64,000 nucleotides of DNA from Mesorhizobium sp. B2-4-3 (lineage in GTDB: Bacteria > Pseudomonadota > Alphaproteobacteria > Rhizobiales > Rhizobiaceae), in NCBI RefSeq assembly GCF_006442815.1, contig NZ_VFVL01000012.1, positions 1 to 64,000 of the forward strand, in the 5' to 3' direction. The notes beneath the pieces were generated by a model. The model made no database searches and had not been told where the DNA came from. It worked only from the letters and a program-made list of their open reading frames with translations. This document shows, piece by piece, positions 59,703-64,000 of this stretch. A program made the translations under genes and the position numbers. Positions within the stretch are counted from its first letter, which is position 1. Each line of letters starts with the position of its first letter.

Positions 59703-60854
59703 ATGTTGACGACGGCAACGCTGGGCGACGATGGACGAGTGATCGAGCTTGGCTGGAAGGACGGAGCGGTGAGCCGCTTCCACGCGATGTGGCTGCGCGA
59801 CAATGCGCTGGACGACAAGACGCGCAGCGCCGGCAACGGGCAGCGGCTGATCACCATCCTCGACATTCCGGCCGAGACGCGGATCGACGCGGCCTCGATC
59901 AAGGGCGAGTTGCTCGAAGTCAGTTTCGTTCCCGAAGGCAAGACGGTCGGCTTTCCCGCCGGCTGGCTGCGCAGCCATGCCTATGATGGTCAGGAGGCTC
60001 GGGAGCCCGGCTGGACGGGAGGCGACATACGGCGCTGGACGAAAGTCACGATGCAGAATTCCGTGCCGCGGGCAGCCTATGCCGACGCCAGCCGCGACGG
60101 CGATGTGCTGCGGCAATGGCTGGCCGCGGTCCGCAGCTACGGCTTTGCCGTGATGGACGGCCTGCCCACGGAATCCGGCGCGCTGTGCAAGGTGGCCGAC
60201 CTGTTCGGCTACATCCGGGAGACCAATTACGGGCGCTGGTTCGAGGTACGCGCCGAGGTCAATCCGAACAATCTCGCCTACACCAATCTCGGCCTGCAGG
60301 CGCATACCGACAATCCCTACCGCGATCCGGTGCCGACGCTGCAGATCCTGGCCTGCATCGAGAACACGGTGGAAGGCGGCGAATCCAGCGTCGTCGACGG
60401 GTTCGCGGTGGCGGCGGCGCTTCAGGCGGAAAACCCCGACGGCTTCCGGCTGCTCTCTTCCTATCCGGCGCGCTTCGAATATGCCGGCTCGTCGGGCGTG
60501 CGGCTCCAGTCCAAGCGGCCGATGATCGAGCTCGGGCCCGATGGCGAGCTCATCTGCATCCGCTTCAACAACCGCTCGCTGGCGCCGGCCGTGGATGTGC
60601 CGTTCGCCGCGATGGACAAGTACTACGCGGCCTATCGCCGGTTCGCCGAGCTGATCGAGGATCCGGCCTTCGAGGTGACGTTCAAGCTTGAGGCGGGGCA
60701 GTCCTTCATCGTCGACAACACGCGCGTCATGCATGCGCGCAAGGCGTTTTCCGGCAGCGGCAAGCGCTGGCTGCAGGGCTGCTACGCCGACAAGGACGGC
60801 CTGCTGTCGACGCTGGCGGCGATCGAGCATGGTTTCAAGGAGGCGGCGGAATGA
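59703..60854 (+). CDS. tmpA: Fe(II)/2-oxoglutarate dioxygenase, probable 2-trimethylaminoethylphosphonate hydroxylase
   Basis: 383 aa: an N-terminal gamma-butyrobetaine-hydroxylase-like domain ([16 protein letters not shown], residues 26-41) and a TauD/CAS catalytic domain with the HxD of [12 protein letters not shown] (about residue 200) and distal His in VMHARKAF. Alone it could be annotated as gamma-butyrobetaine dioxygenase. The next gene, four bases overlapped, is an HD oxygenase of the PhnZ/TmpB type, so TmpA (hydroxylation of 2-trimethylaminoethylphosphonate at C1) is the better reading. A ribosome site is weak (GGGAG 10 nt upstream). Confidence 0.75.
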   Translation: MLTTATLGDDGRVIELGWKDGAVSRFHAMWLRDNALDDKTRSAGNGQRLITILDIPAETRIDAASIKGELLEVSFVPEGKTVGFPAGWLRSHAYDGQEAREPGWTGGDIRRWTKVTMQNSVPRAAYADASRDGDVLRQWLAAVRSYGFAVMDGLPTESGALCKVADLFGYIRETNYGRWFEVRAEVNPNNLAYTNLGLQAHTDNPYRDPVPTLQILACIENTVEGGESSVVDGFAVAAALQAENPDGFRLLSSYPARFEYAGSSGVRLQSKRPMIELGPDGELICIRFNNRSLAPAVDVPFAAMDKYYAAYRRFAELIEDPAFEVTFKLEAGQSFIVDNTRVMHARKAFSGSGKRWLQGCYADKDGLLSTLAAIEHGFKEAAE

Positions 60855-61441
60855 ATCCGAACGAACTGAACACGGGCAACATCGTCGAATTCATCGCCGA
60901 TATCTTCGAGCGCCGTGGCGCGGAATCCTATCTCGGCGAGCCCGTCACCATGTCGGAACATATGCTGCAGGGCGCCTGGCTGGCCGAGCAGGACGGCGCG
61001 CCGGAGGAGCTTGTGGCGGCGGCGCTGCTGCACGACATCGGCCACTATACCAGCGAGTTCGGCACCTATTCGCCCGACGACGTCGAGGACAAGCACCATG
61101 ACGAGGCGGGCGGCGAGGTGCTTGCGCCTTTCTTTCCGCCGGTCATCGTCGAGTGCGTCAGGCTGCACGTCTCGGCCAAGCGCTATCTGTGCGCCACCGA
61201 TCCGACCTATTTCGGCAAGCTGTCGCCTGCCTCGGTGCATACGCTGTCGCTGCAGGGCGGGCCGATGAATGCTGAGGAAGTCAAGGAGTTCCGCCGCAAT
61301 CCGTTCCACGAGGAAGCGGTACGCGTGCGCATCTGGGATGAGGGCGGCAAGGTCGCCGACATGAAGACGCGGGCCTTTCGCGACTACGTGCCCTTGCTGG
61401 AGCGCGTGGTGAAGAAGTTCGCGGCTGAAAGGGCGGCTTAG
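60851..61441 (+). CDS. tmpB: HD-domain mixed-valent diiron oxygenase, probable TmpB
   Basis: 196 aa. The metal ligands are visible: His in [22 protein letters not shown] in [15 protein letters not shown], His pair in [13 protein letters not shown], and [14 protein letters not shown]. The length and pattern match PhnZ/TmpB, which cleave the C-P bond of 1-hydroxyphosphonates; TmpB converts the TmpA product to glycine betaine and phosphate. ATG overlaps the tmpA-like TGA by four bases (ATGA), so the two are translationally coupled. A long hairpin follows immediately. Confidence 0.78.
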   Translation: MNPNELNTGNIVEFIADIFERRGAESYLGEPVTMSEHMLQGAWLAEQDGAPEELVAAALLHDIGHYTSEFGTYSPDDVEDKHHDEAGGEVLAPFFPPVIVECVRLHVSAKRYLCATDPTYFGKLSPASVHTLSLQGGPMNAEEVKEFRRNPFHEEAVRVRIWDEGGKVADMKTRAFRDYVPLLERVVKKFAAERAA

Positions 61442-61476
61442 ATGGCAGAAGCCCGGTTGGTCGGGCTTTTGCCATC
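61441..61476. terminator. Bidirectional hairpin terminator between tmpB and FMO
   Basis: GATGGCAGAAGCCCG (61441-61455), loop of 6, CGGGCTTTTGCCATC (61462-61476): 15 pairs including one G-U. It begins at the last base of the tmpB stop and ends 18 bp before the FMO stop, so it can end both convergent transcripts. Confidence 0.88.
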
Positions 61477-61494
61477 CACGAGAGCACCCGTGCG

Positions 61495-63303
61495 TCAGCT
61501 CTTGTGGTGCACCTCCTGCAGTCCATAGACGGGCGTCGGCAGGCCAACTTGGCGCGCCTTCAACTGCAGCGACAGATACTGCGAATAGTGGCGCGACTGG
61601 TGCAGGTTGCCGCCGTGGAACCACAGCGCTTCCTGCTGCGTCGGCTTCCACATGTTGCGCTGCTCGCCTTCCCAAGGGCCGGGGTCCTTGGTGGTGCTGG
61701 AACCCAAACCCCAGACCTTGCCGACCTTGTCGGCGACGTCCTGCGAGATGAGGTCCGCGGCCCAGCCGTTCATCGAGCCGTAGCCGGTGGCATAGATGAC
61801 GAGGTCGGCCGGCAATTCGGTGCCGTCGACGAATTTCACGCCGGTTTCGGTGAGTTCCTGCACCGCGGCACCCGGTCCGCTCTTCAGCTTGATCGAGCCG
61901 TCGATGACGAGGTCGCACGCGCCGACATCGATGTAATAGCCGGAGCCGCGCCGCAGATATTTCATGAACAGGCCCGAGCCGTCGTCGCCCCAGTCGAGCA
62001 TGAAGCCGGCCTTTTCCAGGTCCGCATAGAATTTCGCGTCGCGCTCCTTCATCTGCTCGTAAAGCGGGATCTGGAACTCATGCAGGATGCGGTAGGGGAG
62101 CGAAGCGAAGATCATGTCGGCCTTGCGCGTCGTCATGCCGTTCTCCACCGCCTGCTCGGAGTAGAGGGCGCCGAGGCCGATATCCATCAGCGTGTCGGAT
62201 TTCACGATGTGCGTGGAGGACCGCTGCACCATGGTCACGTCGGCGCCGCCTTCCCACAGCGCCGCGCAGATGTCGTGCGCCGAGTTGTTGGAGCCGATGA
62301 CCACCACTTTCTTGCCGCGGTATCTGTCCGGGCCGGGATGGGTCGATGAATGCTGCTGCTCGCCCTTGAAGATGTCCTGGCCCTTGTATTTCGGCCAGTT
62401 CGCCTTGCCCGACATGCCGGTCGCCAGCACAAGCTGCTTGGGTTTGAGCGTGATCTCCTTGCCGTCGCGCTCGACGACGATCGTCCATTCCCTGGCCTTG
62501 TCGTCGTATTTGGCGGATTTCGCTGTAGTGGAGCTCCAATAGTTGAGCTCCATCACCTTGGTGTACATTTCCAGCCAGTCGCCGATCTTGTCCTTCGGCG
62601 CGAAGACCGGCCAGTTCTTCGGAAAGTCGATATAGGGCAGGTGATCGTACCAGACCGGGTCGTGCAGGCAGAGCGACTTGTAGCGCCTGCGCCAGGAGTC
62701 GCCCGGACGCTCGTTCTTCTCGACGATGATGGCCGGCACGCCGAGCTGCTTCAGCCGGGCGCCGAGCGCGATACCGCCCTGGCCGCCGCCGATGATGACG
62801 ACATAGGGCTGCCGGGAGTGGCCGAGCTCGGCGATCTCGTCGTCGCGCTCCTCACGCCAGGTCTTGCGGCCCTTGCCGTGGCCGTGCTTGGCGCCGAGCG
62901 GGCGGGTGAAGCCCGCCTTCTCCTCATGGTCTTTCAGCTCCGCCATCGTGGTGAGCAGGGTCCAGATCAGGTCGCCCCTGAACCGCACGAGGCCAAAGCC
63001 GCGCGCCACGCTCGTCTCGAAGGTGATCCAGGCGGTGATGATGCCGCCGTCCTCGTTCGCTTCCTCGCCCTTGGCCACCGCCCAGCTGGTCGGCTTGGTG
63101 GTGGCCAGCGTTGCCTGGAGCATGTCGCGAACCTGGTCCTGACCTTCCATCGTCTTCAGGTTCCAGGTGAAGGTGACGAGGTCGCGCCAGTAGCAATCGG
63201 CCTGGAAGCAGTTGACGGCGCTGTCGATGTCGCCGGATTCCAATGCCTTGCCGAACTTGTCGAGCAGCGCCTGCGCCTTGGTGGTGGGTGTTCTCTCGAG
63301 CAT
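61495..63303 (-). CDS. NTF2-like domain fused to flavin-containing monooxygenase
   Basis: 602 aa. Residues 10-135 form an NTF2/SnoaL-like domain (ALESGDIDSAVNCFQADCYW). The FMO part has an FAD site VIIGGGQGGIALGARLKQLG (about 168-187), an NADPH site VVVIGSNNSAHDICAALWEG and the YATGYGSMNG ending. Such FMOs oxidise ketones, N- or S-groups. GGAGGAGAAC precedes the ATG. A truncated AcoR-type regulator gene lies just upstream on the same strand; intact AcoR-like proteins often control similar oxygenases. Confidence 0.88.
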   Translation of the reverse strand: MLERTPTTKAQALLDKFGKALESGDIDSAVNCFQADCYWRDLVTFTWNLKTMEGQDQVRDMLQATLATTKPTSWAVAKGEEANEDGGIITAWITFETSVARGFGLVRFRGDLIWTLLTTMAELKDHEEKAGFTRPLGAKHGHGKGRKTWREERDDEIAELGHSRQPYVVIIGGGQGGIALGARLKQLGVPAIIVEKNERPGDSWRRRYKSLCLHDPVWYDHLPYIDFPKNWPVFAPKDKIGDWLEMYTKVMELNYWSSTTAKSAKYDDKAREWTIVVERDGKEITLKPKQLVLATGMSGKANWPKYKGQDIFKGEQQHSSTHPGPDRYRGKKVVVIGSNNSAHDICAALWEGGADVTMVQRSSTHIVKSDTLMDIGLGALYSEQAVENGMTTRKADMIFASLPYRILHEFQIPLYEQMKERDAKFYADLEKAGFMLDWGDDGSGLFMKYLRRGSGYYIDVGACDLVIDGSIKLKSGPGAAVQELTETGVKFVDGTELPADLVIYATGYGSMNGWAADLISQDVADKVGKVWGLGSSTTKDPGPWEGEQRNMWKPTQQEALWFHGGNLHQSRHYSQYLSLQLKARQVGLPTPVYGLQEVHHKS

Positions 63304-63385
63304 TTGTTCTCCTCCACTTGCTAGAGTCCGTCATGAGCAGCAAGCGGCGTGCCAACCGTGGCGCTCATGAGAAATTTCGATGGGA

Positions 63386-63547
63386 TCAATCTGGCAGGAC
63401 GATGTAGGCTTCCGTCGGCCGCGCCGGGTCGAGCCGATGGGTATCGATGCAACGCAGCCAGGATTGAACGACGATGTCGTCGCGGGCCGATCGCACGCCG
63501 GACAGCACCTCTTCGATCTCGCGGATATGCTCCCGTTCGCCAGCCAT
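63386..63547 (-). pseudogene. Truncated N-terminus of an AcoR-type sigma-54 regulator
   Basis: 53 codons, MAGEREHIREIEEVLSGVRS through DDIVVQSWLRCIDTHRLDPA and ending EAYIVLPD before TGA. This is the exact start of AcoR-like (GAF/AAA+/Fis) regulators, which normally continue for 600 or more residues. A good GGAGG ribosome site precedes ATG 63547, so the piece could still be translated. The remainder is absent; the next 82 bp lead directly to the FMO gene, implying a deletion that removed the GAF, AAA+ and Fis domains. Confidence 0.72.
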
Positions 63548-63719
63548 GCGTCCTCCTCGCACGCCCTTTGCCAGCGCATAGTGGTGCGTCGGAGAGGGAC
63601 GCTCAACTGTACTATGGTAGCTGTGCGATGGTAGCGCGCCGGCGCCGTTCTCACAGGCGGGTGAATTCGCGCTGGACCCCATTGACGAGCCCGCGTTTTC
63701 GCCCTTATTGTCCGCGCCC

Positions 63720-63770
63720 ATGAAAACGGCACTCATTCTCGTAGGCAGGCGCGTGGGCAAGGCGGTGTAA
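63720..63770 (+). CDS. ilvB leader peptide, MKTALILVGRRVGKAV
   Basis: A 16-residue open frame with a Leu-Ile-Leu-Val run followed by two further Val, as expected for ribosome-mediated attenuation by branched-chain amino acids. It lies 121 bp before the ilvB start, and a hairpin plus U-run terminator follows. There is no strong ribosome site before the ATG; translation is inferred from the arrangement. Confidence 0.8.
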   Translation: MKTALILVGRRVGKAV

Positions 63771-63826
63771 CCGCCGGGCGAAAACCTCCCATGCGCATCA
63801 CACAGGCTCCCTCGGGGGCCTTTTTT
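63749..63826 (+). promoter_or_regulatory. Transcription attenuator of ilvB
   Basis: The leader stop codon lies inside GGCGG-TGTAA-CCGCC (63761-63775). An outer pairing, GCGCGTGGG (63749-63757) with CCCATGCGC (63788-63796), can enclose it. The terminator stem GGCTCC/GGGGCC-type (63804-63820) ends in TTTTTT (63821-63826). Pausing of ribosomes at the Leu/Ile/Val codons would change these pairings and let transcription continue into ilvB. Confidence 0.78.
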
Positions 63827-63891
63827 ATTGCCTGAAACACGACTAAACGACCAGCAAATCGCCAGATGGCGGACAGTACGGGACCAGACCG

Positions 63892-64000
63892 ATGAGCAAC
63901 GGACAGAACGAGCGGCGCGAAATGACAGGCGCCGAAATGGTGGTGCAGGCGCTGAAGGACAACGGCGTCAAGCATGTCTTCGGATATCCGGGCGGCGCCG
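63892..64000 (+). CDS. ilvB: Acetolactate synthase large subunit, 5' end (cut by window edge)
   Basis: Only 36 codons are in the window: MSNGQNERREMTGAEMVVQA then LKDNGVKHVFGYPGGA. MTGAEMVVQALKDNGVKHVFGYPGGA is the standard N-terminus of the thiamin-diphosphate enzyme that makes acetolactate or acetohydroxybutyrate in Val, Leu and Ile synthesis; the GYPGGA loop holds the start of the catalytic site. The leader peptide and attenuator upstream support the assignment. Confidence 0.93.
   Translation, partial: MSNGQNERREMTGAEMVVQALKDNGVKHVFGYPGGA

Overview
This window looks like a chromosomal segment of a Mesorhizobium or a close relative in the Phyllobacteriaceae/Rhizobiaceae. The evidence is high G+C, rhizobial gene order (hflK-hflC-DUF2065-degP, serB/miaA, then an ilvB leader), several rhizobial palindromic repeat families, and a circularly permuted two-piece tmRNA. 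The tmRNA tag reads ANDNYAEARLAA, which I recall as the Mesorhizobium tag. No phage, plasmid, conjugation or IS transposase genes, no CRISPR array and no tRNA or rRNA genes were seen.

Layout. 1-5.5 kb: tandem repeat at the left edge, a small orphan, a TMEM175-type channel, MFS and MATE exporters and an exported phytase-like protein. 5.6-11.8 kb: a LacI-type regulator diverges from a complete sugar or polyol operon (Gfo/Idh/MocA dehydrogenase, TIM-barrel isomerase, CUT2 ABC transporter) across tandem LacI-type operators. 12-13.3 kb: an AT-rich single-gene island encoding a KAP-family P-loop NTPase. 13.3-21 kb: a UvrD/PcrA helicase carrying an in-frame palindromic repeat, a membrane PQQ glucose dehydrogenase, nested repeats, and an MHYT-GGDEF-EAL c-di-GMP protein. 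21.4-29 kb: small metabolic genes (dienelactone hydrolase, EamA exporter with divergent Lrp regulator, thioesterase, FAD-linked D-lactate-type dehydrogenase, Dyp peroxidase). 29-37 kb: a 1309-residue AsmA protein, MarR/ClC divergent pair, RHH, DUF4169 and SspB.

37-47.6 kb: TetR/Bcr-type efflux pair with two 20-bp operator repeats, a nucleotide-binding kinase-like protein, tmRNA, thyA, a molybdate module (mop, modABC and a ModE shortened to its DNA-binding domain), cobF, DUF4424 and folA. 47.8-57 kb: hflKC-DUF2065-degP protein quality control, GNAT, serB, miaA, a GGDEF cyclase and a HerA-like ATPase. 57-64 kb: an XRE-cupin regulator, a GNAT, a LysR regulator diverging from a probable tmpA-tmpB pair for 2-trimethylaminoethylphosphonate breakdown, an NTF2-FMO fusion, a truncated AcoR-type regulator remnant, and an ilvB gene (cut by the window edge) with a Leu/Ile/Val leader peptide and attenuator.

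How the genes work together. Most regulator-target pairs are local and divergent, and many have a visible inverted repeat between them (LacI, Lrp, MarR, TetR, ModE, XRE, LysR). SspB and tmRNA, both part of ribosome rescue and tagged-protein degradation, lie 3 kb apart. thyA and folA, both folate/dTMP genes, flank the molybdate module. All functional assignments come from sequence motifs and family knowledge; no database search was run.
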